Shown: in pieces, positions 25,930 to 34,713 of the stretch
How positions within the stretch are numbered: the first letter of the stretch is position 1
Layout of the letters: each line of letters begins with the position of its first letter
Assembly (NCBI GenBank): GCA_964203235.1
Contig: CAXNLE010000002.1
Coordinates: 806,001-870,000, forward strand
Direction of reading: 5' to 3'
Origin: BACL27 sp964203235
GTDB taxonomy: Bacteria > Actinomycetota > Acidimicrobiia > Acidimicrobiales > Ilumatobacteraceae
DNA length: 64,000 nt
Position numbers and translations under genes: made by a program
Notes under the pieces: generated by a model
Seen by the model: the letters and a program-made list of their open reading frames with translations, nothing else
Database searches by the model: none
What the model was told of the DNA's origin: nothing

Positions 25930-26334
25930 TTAACTCGAAATTTTGCGCAAAATTCGAATAGGAATCATCATAAATCTGCCGATTTTCCATGAAGCCGTAT
26001 TATAAACACGATCTAATTCTGCAGATCTCGCTGCGTGAAATGCGCTTGCCCGATTCAACTCAACCATCGCTTGCTCAAGTCGCTTGATATGCATCACATG
26101 ATTTTTGATATGAGTATCTGCAACTTTTAGTTTTTCAATAATCGTGTTATGTCCTACTCGCATCTCACCAATTTCCGCTGCAGTCCCAATCGAGAAATCT
26201 CGAGATTGCAAAAGCGCCAATTCAAGTTGCATAATTTTTTCTTCCGCCTCCTGCAATTTGTTACTGGACCGGAGTAGTTCTGCTTGCAGTTCAATTTTTG
26301 AAACATCGGCTGAGACTGATTGATTGTTGTCCAT
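25930..26334 (-). CDS. Stand-alone coiled-coil protein with glycosyltransferase-like tail
   Basis: A 134-residue protein, mostly coiled coil (about residues 8-50 and 70-112), ending with VYNTASWKIGRFMMIPIRIL, a basic amphipathic tail. The same kind of coil plus S-x-x-(Y/W)-(R/K)-(L/I)-G-R tail is usually found fused to glycosyltransferases in surface-glycan clusters. Here it is separate, ending 5 bases before the tandem GT2 start. The proposed role is a scaffold or membrane tether for that GT2 (inference). Compare the similar gene at 29184-29585. Divergent from the ABC permease gene. Confidence 0.7.
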   Translation of the reverse strand: MDNNQSVSADVSKIELQAELLRSSNKLQEAEEKIMQLELALLQSRDFSIGTAAEIGEMRVGHNTIIEKLKVADTHIKNHVMHIKRLEQAMVELNRASAFHAARSAELDRVYNTASWKIGRFMMIPIRILRKISS

Positions 26335-26391
26335 GTTTAAACTGTAATCCTACTTTTTTAAGGAACTTGTTAAAAGAACTTGTTTAAATGA

Positions 26392-27219
26392 ATGATAAGT
26401 TGTAAGTCAATGCAGCAATTAAGAGACATTGCCAACTCCCGCAATCTACTGTGGAATCTCACGTTGCGTGAGCTGCGCAGTAAATATCGTCGATCAGTTT
26501 TAGGTTGGTCGTGGTCAATGCTCAATCCACTTGCGCAAATGGCGATTTACACTTTCGTATTCGGTGTGCTTTTTGGGGTGCAAGCACCAGTCGGTGACCC
26601 GTCGGGGATTACGACATATGGTTTGTATTTATTAACAGGGTTGATCCCTTGGGGTTTTTTTTCACTTGTGTGTGGTGTCGGTTTGTCATCAATTTTAAGT
26701 AATGCGACTCTTGTGCGAAAAGTTGCTTTCGCTCGTGAGAGCCTGGTTATCTCGCAAGTGCTTTTTTGTTCAGTGCAATTTTCTATTGAAATGACTCTCG
26801 TGTGTATCGCTTTAACACTTGCAGGAAGTTTTATTTTTCCGTGGCTGCCAGTCACAATCTTGCTGATGATTCTTCTGGCGTTTTTTGCGATGGGCGTCGC
26901 ACTGGTGTTAAGTGTGAGTGCAGTTTTTTTCAGAGATTTACCGTACTTGTGGACGATCATTAACCAGATTTGGTTTTTCGCAACCCCGGTTATTTATGAT
27001 CCAATTACTTTTGACGGCAAAGTACCTGACCCTATTCACTCGGTTCTCTACTGGAACCCCACTGCCGTATTCATTAGATCATTTCGAGCAACCACATATA
27101 ACGGTAAATCACCAAACTGGAACGATGTAATAGTGTTGGCAATTGCATCAACTACGTCGATGGTCGTCGGTCTTGCCACATTCAATAAACTTAAGCGCCG
27201 ATTGGCTGAAGAACTTTAA
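26392..27219 (+). CDS. wzm: Polysaccharide ABC transporter permease, Wzm/TagG type
   Basis: A 275-residue ABC-2 membrane protein with about six hydrophobic segments. The N-terminal LTLRELRSKYRRSVLGWSWSMLNPL motif, split here as LRELRSKYRRS and LGWSWSMLNPL, is diagnostic for polysaccharide/teichoic acid export permeases, and NQIWFFATPVIYDP is the typical second signature. It should export an undecaprenyl-linked glycan with the ATPase encoded convergently just downstream (17 bases between the stops). The + orientation between - strand genes is unusual for a normally collinear pair. Confidence 0.88.
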   Translation: MISCKSMQQLRDIANSRNLLWNLTLRELRSKYRRSVLGWSWSMLNPLAQMAIYTFVFGVLFGVQAPVGDPSGITTYGLYLLTGLIPWGFFSLVCGVGLSSILSNATLVRKVAFARESLVISQVLFCSVQFSIEMTLVCIALTLAGSFIFPWLPVTILLMILLAFFAMGVALVLSVSAVFFRDLPYLWTIINQIWFFATPVIYDPITFDGKVPDPIHSVLYWNPTAVFIRSFRATTYNGKSPNWNDVIVLAIASTTSMVVGLATFNKLKRRLAEEL

Positions 27220-27236
27220 ACTTTAAATTGGTTGAG

Positions 27237-28436
27237 TTAGCGGTGATGGCGCTCTAGAGACCAAGTTGACGCAACCGAGACGATACCTTCGTCAAATAGG
27301 TTGGTTTTGTGCACATTGAAACGCACCCAATTTTGGCAATGATCAAATTCTGTTGTGCCAGTCGGGTCAGAGATAGACGCCGATAAATAGTAAGTACCTT
27401 CGAGAAGACCAAGTTTTGGAATATCAAGCGTTGCAGTTGCTGGACCATCAAGAACGCGAATTGTATTGGTGCCGCGTTGTGTTGAAGTTGCCCAAACAAC
27501 ATCGCCATTTAGTTTTGTGATCCGAATTCGCAAAATTGGAGAATCAAGTCGCGCATGCGCAGTTAACTGACAGCGAATTTTGATTGCTACATCTGATTCG
27601 ATGCGCTGGGTTGGCGATCCATCAACTGCCAGCAGTTCAAGAGAATTAATTCGCGCGTCACCAGTACCCCAACGCTCGCGAGATTCATCGTCTTTCTCAG
27701 TGTGTTGAGCGTAACTTCCGCCTGTGTACGCAGAGATCACATCTGTTGCAGTTCCAATTTGTCTGATTTGCCCTTTTTCAAGCCAAATAACTTCTTTACA
27801 AAGTTGCTGAACAAGCCCGAGGCTGTGGCTGACTACAACAATGGTTCGACCTTCACGACGAAACTCTTCAATTTTTTCGCTACTTTTGCGTTGAAAGTCT
27901 TGATCGCCTACCGACAAAATTTCGTCGATTAATAAAATCTTTGGCTCAACGTGCGCCGCAATCGAGAATCCGAGCCTTACGACCATCCCTGATGAGAAGT
28001 TCTTGACGGGTGTATTAATAAATCTTTCTAAGCCAGCAAACTCGACGATGCCGTCAAATTTGGCTAGTACATCTCGCTTCGACATACCCAAAATTGCGCC
28101 ATTCAGAAATATATTTTCTGATCCAGTTAGTTCTGGATGAAACCCAGCGCCAAGTTCCAAGAGCGCCGCAAGTTTGCCATCAATTTTTATATTGCCCTTG
28201 TCTGGGGTGTAAATACCAGTCAGACACTTGAGCATTGTTGTTTTACCAGATCCATTTGAACCGATTATCCCGAGTGTTGCTCCGTGTGCAACTTCAAACG
28301 AAATATCGTTTAAGGCCAGAAACTCTTCATACTTTGCTCTTCGACCGCGCAAAAGCGCTGCTTTAATGTAGCGATTGCGTTCGTGATAGAGCCTGAAGTT
28401 TTTTGACAGCGATCTGACTTCTATGGCGATACTCAT
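27237..28436 (-). CDS. wzt: Polysaccharide ABC transporter ATP-binding protein, Wzt type
   Basis: A 399-residue protein. The ATPase domain (about residues 1-245) has IGSNGSGKTTMLKC (Walker A), FSSGMVVRLGFSIA (signature), KILLIDEILSVGD (Walker B) and VVSHSL (H-loop). After a linker, residues about 265-390 form a beta-rich Wzt C-terminal domain. In Gram-negative systems this domain recognises a modified non-reducing end of the glycan and makes export depend on that modification; it is absent from shorter TagH-type ATPases of simpler systems. It ends its operon with two upstream - strand genes (GT2, coil). Confidence 0.88.
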   Translation of the reverse strand: MSIAIEVRSLSKNFRLYHERNRYIKAALLRGRRAKYEEFLALNDISFEVAHGATLGIIGSNGSGKTTMLKCLTGIYTPDKGNIKIDGKLAALLELGAGFHPELTGSENIFLNGAILGMSKRDVLAKFDGIVEFAGLERFINTPVKNFSSGMVVRLGFSIAAHVEPKILLIDEILSVGDQDFQRKSSEKIEEFRREGRTIVVVSHSLGLVQQLCKEVIWLEKGQIRQIGTATDVISAYTGGSYAQHTEKDDESRERWGTGDARINSLELLAVDGSPTQRIESDVAIKIRCQLTAHARLDSPILRIRITKLNGDVVWATSTQRGTNTIRVLDGPATATLDIPKLGLLEGTYYLSASISDPTGTTEFDHCQNWVRFNVHKTNLFDEGIVSVASTWSLERHHR

Positions 28437-28438
28437 TG

Positions 28439-29167
28439 TTAATTATCTAGGTTTCTAGCTTCATTATTTTCGGCGCGAAGTTTCACGAGTACTGCTAGTA
28501 CTGACGCCGGAAGGTTTTTGGTATTCCAGTTGGTGATCAAACTGTCAGCATGTTTGTTGTAGTAGTCATCTTCGGCAGTCGGATTACTTAAATCGTAATA
28601 CCACGGCAAATGTCTGGCCGTATAGGGCAATGCACTGCGCAAAGAATTTGCGTTTTTGTGTCCGCCACCAGGTCGGTGCATCGCAAAAGTTGTGTCAATT
28701 GGTGCTGAATAAAAACCGTTTGATAGCTCTTTACGCCAAAATTGCGACTCCCAAGTAATTACGTCTTGTTTATGAATGTAATGGTCAGGTAAATCATCTA
28801 TCCGCAAAGAGAATCCAACCTTGTCAATTTCAGGATTTTTAGCAAAGGTTGATTCAAAAAATTCGAACACATCAGGTGGAGTATTTTGGTCTGGCACAAC
28901 ATCTGGGTCAGAAATAATAAAGAAACGATCTTGACCAAGTTCAGGTACCAGACCACTTAACCATGGTGCACGGTGTCCAAGATTAAAATTGTTATAAACA
29001 ACGTGGTGCTTTGTTGTACTCAAGAATTCAACCAATGGTGGGTATGAACTTGCATTATCACAAAGCCATATCTCGTTCTGTCCGACACTTTCGAGCCAGT
29101 CAAGTAGTTGTTGCAGGCATGTCAGACGATCACGAACTGTGATAATTACTGGGTATTGCTTAACCAT
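28439..29167 (-). CDS. GT2-like glycosyltransferase, small
   Basis: A 242-residue protein with a GT-A start (YPVIITVRDRLTCLQQLL), a WLCDNASSYPPLVEF segment in place of the usual VVDNxS, and ISDPDVVPD as the DxD-like metal site (residues about 85-89). The remaining part is rich in His/Tyr/Pro (HYIHKQDV, FAMHRPGG). The wzt start is two bases from its stop. A coiled-coil gene ends 16 bases upstream. The likely role is adding a sugar, possibly the terminal one that Wzt reads (inference). Confidence 0.75.
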   Translation of the reverse strand: MVKQYPVIITVRDRLTCLQQLLDWLESVGQNEIWLCDNASSYPPLVEFLSTTKHHVVYNNFNLGHRAPWLSGLVPELGQDRFFIISDPDVVPDQNTPPDVFEFFESTFAKNPEIDKVGFSLRIDDLPDHYIHKQDVITWESQFWRKELSNGFYSAPIDTTFAMHRPGGGHKNANSLRSALPYTARHLPWYYDLSNPTAEDDYYNKHADSLITNWNTKNLPASVLAVLVKLRAENNEARNLDN

Positions 29168-29183
29168 AATCTATTTTGATGGT

Positions 29184-29585
29184 TTACTTTGATCGAAAAA
29201 ACTTTGGAACCAAACTCCGAAGTTTTTGCTCTAGACGATATGCGCGAGATGCTTCTAGAAATTTAACCCGACTGCGGGCTTTGTCGCGTTGGGCAAGAAA
29301 TTTATCGGTAAGCAAAGTGCTATTGACTAGTTCTGACTGAATTTGGGCACGCTGCGCATTCGTAACAGCAAGATCTCGAATTTGTTGTTCGATTCGGTCG
29401 TTGAGTTGTTCGATTCGGTCGTTGAGTTGTTCGATTCGTTCATTGAGTTGTTTGCGTTGGTTGACGTAATCGGCGATTTTAGACTCGGTGAAGTGGCTAA
29501 AGGCGTCATATTTGTTGCGCATGGCATTGACTTCATTGATTACTTCGGTCAATAGTTTTTCGTGGTCTTTCAGAGCGATGGTCAC
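29184..29585 (-). CDS. Coiled-coil protein with basic C-terminal tail
   Basis: A 133-residue protein from GTG 29585. Residues about 45-75 are three near-identical heptads (LNERIEQ, LNDRIEQ, LNDRIEQ), then more coil, and a tail ending SRAYRLEQKLRSLVPKFFRSK, a motif class normally fused to glycosyltransferases. The layout matches the 25930-26334 gene: separate coil protein directly upstream of a GT2. The in-frame heptad repeat could vary in copy number. Divergent from the Wzy_C-type gene, with 80 bases between starts. Confidence 0.7.
   Translation of the reverse strand: MTIALKDHEKLLTEVINEVNAMRNKYDAFSHFTESKIADYVNQRKQLNERIEQLNDRIEQLNDRIEQQIRDLAVTNAQRAQIQSELVNSTLLTDKFLAQRDKARSRVKFLEASRAYRLEQKLRSLVPKFFRSK
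29385..29447. repeat. Three tandem 21-bp coding repeats
   Basis: Units at 29385-29405, 29406-29426 and 29427-29447; the first two are identical and the third differs at two positions. They encode heptads of the coiled coil on the - strand. Whole-heptad length means unit gain or loss keeps the reading frame and coil register. Confidence 0.85.
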
Positions 29586-29665
29586 ACAATGATTGTACCC
29601 AAGTTAGTTAAAGCAATTGAGTCGTAAACGCCGCGCATAATCGGGCTGAGGTAGATTCTCTAGTA

Positions 29666-30976
29666 ATGCAATCGCTTCAAGCAAACTCTTCACGACTATG
29701 GCATTGGCTTGAATATGTTTATGTCTTGACCCTGCTCGGAACCCTAACGCAAGGACCAGTTAACAAGATTTGGGAAGGAAGCGGTCAAGTTGACCCAAGG
29801 GCGATCGAGATTACAAAGTTTGCAACTTACATCCTTGTTCAGGCGCCAGCGATTTTTTTACTTGTACGTCGTGGAATTTCAAAAAACTTATTAAAGGGGC
29901 CGATCGGATTACTACTTTTATTCGTCAGTTGGATGTTGTTATCAACAATCTGGGCGACATCAAGCAGTAATACTGTTTTTGAGTCGGTAACACTTGTTTT
30001 GACCTGTTCGGTTGGTTTATATATTGCCAGAAGGTTCAGTTTGATAGAACAATTAAGTCTTTTTGGAATTGCAATGCAACCTGGTTTAATTTTTTCTTGG
30101 TTTGCAGTGCGTCAAAATTGGGCCGGGTCTGTTCAACCAGAAGACGGAAATTGGATTGGAATCTATTTCAACCGAAACTCACTAGCGCCACCCGCGGCAT
30201 TAGGTTTGTTAGCCGCATCGGCTTTGCTGTGGATCGTGCTGGCTCGTCGCCCTAAGCGGTGGTTTGCAATTGGGTTGATTTTAATCACAGTGGCTTTATT
30301 TGATAGTTATCTTTTGCTTCGCAGTGGGTCATCGACTTCGGTTGGAGCGGTCGTCGTGTTTCTATTGGTTTGGTTATTTTGGACAGTAATCCGCTGGGGG
30401 AAGAGACACAAAAATATTTCTCCGAGACAGATGCTGCGAATGGTTTATCCAACGTTTCTATTTGGTGTAGTTGTGATGACTTGGGTCGGGTTTCGATTTC
30501 AGAGTGCGTTACTCAATCGACTTGGTAGAAGAATTGATTTTAATGGACGCGAAGTTTTATGGCGCTTTAGTTGGAGCGGTTTCAAGGATCGACCAATAAT
30601 TGGATGGGGTTGGATGTCAGCCTGGCGTACCCAGAATTTTTTCAGTGATCGCGAATTTTGGTGGGCACTGACAAATAATTATTGGTCACACAGTGCAATT
30701 ATGGATGTTTTACTCGGAGGCGGAATTATTGGTGCAACTCTTTTGGGAGTTGCAATTGTCTGGAGTGGTGCGCGACAACTTGGATCTGTTTGTTCAGAAA
30801 TTTCAGGACAGTGGGCTTTTGCGGCAACCTGGTTTGTGATCGCAGCCGCAACACAAGAGAGTTTTATTATTGGAAACCATTTCATGTTGGTGTTACTAAT
30901 TTCATCAATGATTGGATATCAAGCAGATCAAAACGATGATTCGTTAAATAAAACTATTTCTCCTGCGCAAGTTTGA
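29666..30976 (+). CDS. O-antigen ligase/polymerase-type membrane protein (Wzy_C)
   Basis: A 436-residue polytopic protein with about ten hydrophobic segments. The signature region includes GIYFNRNSLAPPAALG, then the Wzy_C core FNGREVLWRFSWSGFKDRP (split as FNGREVLW and KDRPIIGWGW) and HSAIMDVLLGGGIIG. Family members ligate a finished glycan to a carrier or polymerise repeats on the outer face of the membrane. It is single and encoded on the opposite strand to its neighbours. Its end overlaps the FlaA1-type gene by 23 bases, convergently. Confidence 0.85.
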   Translation: MQSLQANSSRLWHWLEYVYVLTLLGTLTQGPVNKIWEGSGQVDPRAIEITKFATYILVQAPAIFLLVRRGISKNLLKGPIGLLLLFVSWMLLSTIWATSSSNTVFESVTLVLTCSVGLYIARRFSLIEQLSLFGIAMQPGLIFSWFAVRQNWAGSVQPEDGNWIGIYFNRNSLAPPAALGLLAASALLWIVLARRPKRWFAIGLILITVALFDSYLLLRSGSSTSVGAVVVFLLVWLFWTVIRWGKRHKNISPRQMLRMVYPTFLFGVVVMTWVGFRFQSALLNRLGRRIDFNGREVLWRFSWSGFKDRPIIGWGWMSAWRTQNFFSDREFWWALTNNYWSHSAIMDVLLGGGIIGATLLGVAIVWSGARQLGSVCSEISGQWAFAATWFVIAAATQESFIIGNHFMLVLLISSMIGYQADQNDDSLNKTISPAQV

Positions 30977-32804
30977 TCATCAGTTCACGAGAATCAGTTG
31001 GGTTTTTTGTCAAACTCTCTTGATTGATGGGTTTGGCTGCCACATGCGAGATTAAAGGATGGCGTGGCCGCTCGTCAGTTTCGCCTTCTGCGAAGAGTTC
31101 TTCGTGCACTTTTTCTCCGACACGAAGCCCAACGACTTCAATTTTGATTGGCTTGCCACTGTTTTTGACGAGTTGTTCGGCAACATCATGAATATTTACC
31201 GGCTTACCCATATCAAGTACTAGTACTTCGCCTGTCTGACCAATTGCGCCCGCTTGTACTACAAGTTGCACAGCCTCAGAAATAGTCATGAAGTAACGGG
31301 TCACACCGCGATGTGTCACTGTGACTGGTCCACCTTTTGTAATTTGATCCCGAAAAGACATCAGCACACTGCCGCGAGAACCTAAAACGTTTCCGAAGCG
31401 AACCGAAATATATTTACCTTGGTTAGTGCGCGACGAAATATCGGCCGTGAGGCGTTCGGCGATTTTTTTAGAAAAACCAAGCACACTGATCGGATTAGCA
31501 GCTTTGTCTGTGGAAATATTCACGAACACTTCGACACCAGTTCGTTGAGCCGCATTAAGAACTGTGGCCGTTCCGAGAACGTTGGTTTGATACGCCTCGT
31601 GCGGGTAGCGCTCTAACAACGGAAGGTGCTTTAAAGCCGCAGCGTGAAACACGACTTGTGGTTTACGGCTGTCAAATACTTCGTTTATTGCTCTCTCATC
31701 TCGAAGATCAGCCAAAACAGTTTGAGGCGTATCAAGCAATGCACGACCATAAATAGAAAGTTGCACTTCGTGAAGGGCACTTTCATCTCGATCGAGCATA
31801 ATTATTTCAGAAGGATTAAATCGAACCAGTTGTCGGCAAAGTTCGCTGCCGATACTTCCACCGGCACCAGTTACAAGAACACGGCGGTTAACGAGATAAT
31901 CTGAAATTTCGTCAAGATTAATTTTCACGCGTCGCCTGCCAAGCAGGTCTTCGTCAGTCAAATCGCGAATATCATCGGCGCCTACTTGGCGCTCATCAAG
32001 ACTTAGCACTACTGGCAGAATCTTCACATTAAGTTTTGATTCGCGCGCGATTCCAACAATTTCGTTGACAACTGTTGATTCTGCAGATGGAATTGCAATT
32101 AATAATGTCGACGCGCCAGTTCTCTGAGTTACTTTTGCCATTTCATTTCGACCACCAAGTACCGGCACTCCTGAAATACGCAAACGATGAGTTTTAGGAT
32201 TGTCATCGAGAAACGCAACTGGTAAATATTGTGAATTTGGATTGCGCAGCATTGTGTTGACGATTTGAATTCCACCTTCGCCAGCACCGTAGATGATCAG
32301 TTTCGTTGAGTTTTGAGCCGATGGTCGTCGAAGTTGTTCGCGTATCAAGCGCCATGAGTAACGACCAGCAGCGGTGAAAAACAAACCAAGTATTCCTCCC
32401 GCAATGATTGCACTGCGTGGAAACGCATCTACGGATGTATCAAAAAACCGTATTACCCACAGCACTATTGTCGTGATCAGCGCCGACAAAATCAAACCCT
32501 TAACTTCGTCAAAGCTTCCATAGCGCCATCGTCGTCGATAAATTCCGACGATATATCCAGTTAGAGCCTGCACGACCGAGACGGTCGGTAAAACTCGAAT
32601 AAGTGAGTCTTTAACAACTTTACTGACATCAGGTGCAGCCTGTAGATATGACCGCATAACAAGCGCGATTGTCACTGCCAACACCCAAGCCAAAATATCC
32701 AAAACAAATTGAGTCGTACTGGTGATTGAGTGAAAACTTCTAGAGTTACCGAATCTTTCGGCGGTTAGTCGCAAGCGGTTTCGAGAAGTCTGATTTACGT
32801 TCAT
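30954..32804 (-). CDS. Membrane FlaA1/CapD-type nucleotide-sugar dehydratase
   Basis: A 616-residue protein with four N-terminal transmembrane segments (about residues 30-150), a first Rossmann-like part (LIIYGAGEGGIQIVN, near residue 170) and a catalytic SDR domain with VLVTGAGGSIGSELCRQL (near residue 300) and AALKHLPLLERYPHEA. The active site reads ISTDKAANP followed by VLGFSKKIAE. In PglF/WbpM-type 4,6-dehydratases a Met usually sits four residues before the Lys; here it is Leu. It probably makes a UDP-4-keto-6-deoxy-HexNAc at the membrane. Three bases from the Wzz-like gene upstream, so co-transcribed. Confidence 0.85.
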   Translation of the reverse strand: MNVNQTSRNRLRLTAERFGNSRSFHSITSTTQFVLDILAWVLAVTIALVMRSYLQAAPDVSKVVKDSLIRVLPTVSVVQALTGYIVGIYRRRWRYGSFDEVKGLILSALITTIVLWVIRFFDTSVDAFPRSAIIAGGILGLFFTAAGRYSWRLIREQLRRPSAQNSTKLIIYGAGEGGIQIVNTMLRNPNSQYLPVAFLDDNPKTHRLRISGVPVLGGRNEMAKVTQRTGASTLLIAIPSAESTVVNEIVGIARESKLNVKILPVVLSLDERQVGADDIRDLTDEDLLGRRRVKINLDEISDYLVNRRVLVTGAGGSIGSELCRQLVRFNPSEIIMLDRDESALHEVQLSIYGRALLDTPQTVLADLRDERAINEVFDSRKPQVVFHAAALKHLPLLERYPHEAYQTNVLGTATVLNAAQRTGVEVFVNISTDKAANPISVLGFSKKIAERLTADISSRTNQGKYISVRFGNVLGSRGSVLMSFRDQITKGGPVTVTHRGVTRYFMTISEAVQLVVQAGAIGQTGEVLVLDMGKPVNIHDVAEQLVKNSGKPIKIEVVGLRVGEKVHEELFAEGETDERPRHPLISHVAAKPINQESLTKNPTDSRELMIKLAQEK

Positions 32805-32810
32805 GAGTTC

Positions 32811-34007
32811 TTAACCAACAAGAATTACACCCAGAATGTTATTACCCGATTTCTCTACAACAGTCCAAGCGTCTTGCAACTCAGAACTCTCACTGCGGTG
32901 TTTTTTTGCTAGCAAAATTACTGGTGAATCAGCCGTAGGAGCAAGAGATTTTGCGTCGAGAGATTTAAGTCGCCCAGCCAAACTAATTTTGCAAGATAAA
33001 ACTTTGGCTAAAGATTTCTTTGTTTGCTCACTATTGGCTTCTTCGCCAATTGCAACAAGTCGCAAAACTGTGGATTTCTTAATCGTGTGCGTAGCGTCAA
33101 TTGCTGCTGCCAGGTGCTGCAAAGAAATAGCCTGATTCTTTGTAGACAATTCGCCAAGAAACTGTTTGTAGCCAACCAAGTTGACCAATTGCTTTGCGCC
33201 TCTAACTTTGCCATCGCTAAAAATTAGTTGAAGCAATATTAAACACCCAAGTACGAGGCCGATGAGTAAACCGAACAAATATGTAGATTTACTGACCGAT
33301 GTTACTTCTGGGCCACCAGAATACTGACTGACGCCAATGAGTGTTACTTCACCAGTTACAAGATCAATCGATTTGTTCAGTGCTGAACGCTGCAGCGAAA
33401 GACTGTTATTCGCTGCGACTGAGATGTCTTCCGGCGAAGAGAGCAAAGAGTCAATTAATGCAATCGAGTTTTGTAGACCGGACTTTGTTGCGTTGGCGCG
33501 AATTGAAACCAGTTTTGCGACAAAGGCATCAATGGCTGAGTCGCAGTTAATCGGATCAGTTTCTACACAAGCAAAGGAATACGAAGAACTGCCATACGAA
33601 ACAAAAGAGAATCGATTCTTACCTTCGGCTCCCTGCGATGAAGTGAGTGAGAAATTCGGCTCAGACCGAGTTACAGAAACATCAACTTCGCCTTTAATTT
33701 TGGCAAGGATCTCCTTTTGTGATTCGTCGTTCAACAAGATCGACAACTGATTTTCTTCGCTAGGGTACGGCTTAATTAATGAGGGGTCTAGCCCGACAAT
33801 CGAAAGCGGCCCAGCCTGGTCGAGCGGTTCGTATGTCTTGGTCAGAGAAAAATATCGGGGTGAAGTTTGCAGATCAGATTCTTGCAAAAACATTAAAGTC
33901 AGACCCAGCAACATAGTGAGTGGAACTATCCACCATTTTTTTGAAATTACGCGAAGTATCGCTTCAGAATCAGTGAATCTATTTCGCTTAGTTTCTATTG
34001 GAGCCAT
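32811..34007 (-). CDS. Wzz-like chain-length protein with degenerate tyrosine-kinase-like domain
   Basis: From ATG 34007 this is 398 residues (an in-frame GTG at 34040 would add a hydrophobic stretch that does not fit). One transmembrane segment near residues 25-42 and another near 250-275 frame an extracytoplasmic domain, the polysaccharide co-polymerase layout. The cytoplasmic C-terminal ~125 residues follow the strand-helix order of BY-kinases (VLRLVAIGEE..., VILLAKKHR..., NILGVILVG) but lack a Walker A GKS/T and Asp motifs, so it should not be catalytically active. A role as a regulatory pseudokinase is inferred. Starts divergently from a 2OG oxygenase. Confidence 0.68.
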   Translation of the reverse strand: MAPIETKRNRFTDSEAILRVISKKWWIVPLTMLLGLTLMFLQESDLQTSPRYFSLTKTYEPLDQAGPLSIVGLDPSLIKPYPSEENQLSILLNDESQKEILAKIKGEVDVSVTRSEPNFSLTSSQGAEGKNRFSFVSYGSSSYSFACVETDPINCDSAIDAFVAKLVSIRANATKSGLQNSIALIDSLLSSPEDISVAANNSLSLQRSALNKSIDLVTGEVTLIGVSQYSGGPEVTSVSKSTYLFGLLIGLVLGCLILLQLIFSDGKVRGAKQLVNLVGYKQFLGELSTKNQAISLQHLAAAIDATHTIKKSTVLRLVAIGEEANSEQTKKSLAKVLSCKISLAGRLKSLDAKSLAPTADSPVILLAKKHRSESSELQDAWTVVEKSGNNILGVILVG

Positions 34008-34131
34008 AAATATTAAGGCTATCAGTGGGATAGTTTGCACAAGATCGAATGAAATGTTTGAGATACCGTTAAAGACACGAAAGTATTGACAGCAGTTATT
34101 AAGCAGTTTTTAAATAGGGAGAATCCTCGGA

Positions 34132-34713
34132 ATGTCAACTGACTTTGAACAACTCTTTGGTTATATCAACGTCGTTGATAACTCAAATAAAGTGAAAAAA
34201 GTTGCTGATGAATTATTGGTGGTGTCATGTTGGACAGAAGAGTTCTGTGCAACGATTATCCGCGCTGCTCAAGCCATTGATAGTTTTTCGACTACCGACG
34301 GAGACCCAGTACCGGGAAACGAAATTTCACTGGCAGTGATTAGCCCGCAATTGTTTGAAAACGTTCAAAATGATTTTGGTGTTCGACTTTGGCCCCAACT
34401 TCAAGAACATTGGCCACTCATTGATTACCACGGAATCCAAGATGTATTTGTGATTAAGTATGAAGTCGGTCAGCAAGAAGAACTGAGATTGCATCACGAC
34501 ATCGCCCAAGTCTCGGCAAGTATCAAACTAAACGATGATTACGAAGGTGCTGAACTTGAGTTTCCTCGTCAGAAATTTTCAAATCGTGAAATACCGGTCG
34601 GTCACATGTTGGCATGGCCAAGTTTGGTCACGCATCCACATCTCAGTACGCCGATCACACGGGGCGTCAAGTTCAGCGCAACCGTCTGGTTTGAATTGCC
34701 AATCATTAGTTAG
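34132..34713 (+). CDS. 2OG-Fe(II) oxygenase, prolyl-hydroxylase-like
   Basis: A 193-residue protein. The iron ligands are H122 and D124 in LHHDIAQVSASIKLN; ASIKLNDDYEGAELEFPRQ is the strand that follows in P4H-type enzymes. The distal His is in SLVTHPHLSTP and the 2-oxoglutarate Arg in ITRGVKFSATVWFE. A GGGAGAAT precedes the ATG. The stop codon nests with the convergent MBL/Rieske gene, the two stops sharing the bases TTAG. The second 2OG oxygenase among the glycan genes of this window; it could hydroxylate a lipid-linked or protein target (inference). Confidence 0.78.
   Translation: MSTDFEQLFGYINVVDNSNKVKKVADELLVVSCWTEEFCATIIRAAQAIDSFSTTDGDPVPGNEISLAVISPQLFENVQNDFGVRLWPQLQEHWPLIDYHGIQDVFVIKYEVGQQEELRLHHDIAQVSASIKLNDDYEGAELEFPRQKFSNREIPVGHMLAWPSLVTHPHLSTPITRGVKFSATVWFELPIIS

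Noticed and set aside
29385..29447. CRISPR-like array
   Set aside because: The units are contiguous with no spacers, encode heptads in frame, and there are no cas genes in the window.
29343..29555. Frame opposite the coiled-coil gene with repeated LFDSVVE units
   Set aside because: The repeats are only the complement of the 21-bp heptad repeat; the coil frame on the - strand has the operon context and the conserved tail.
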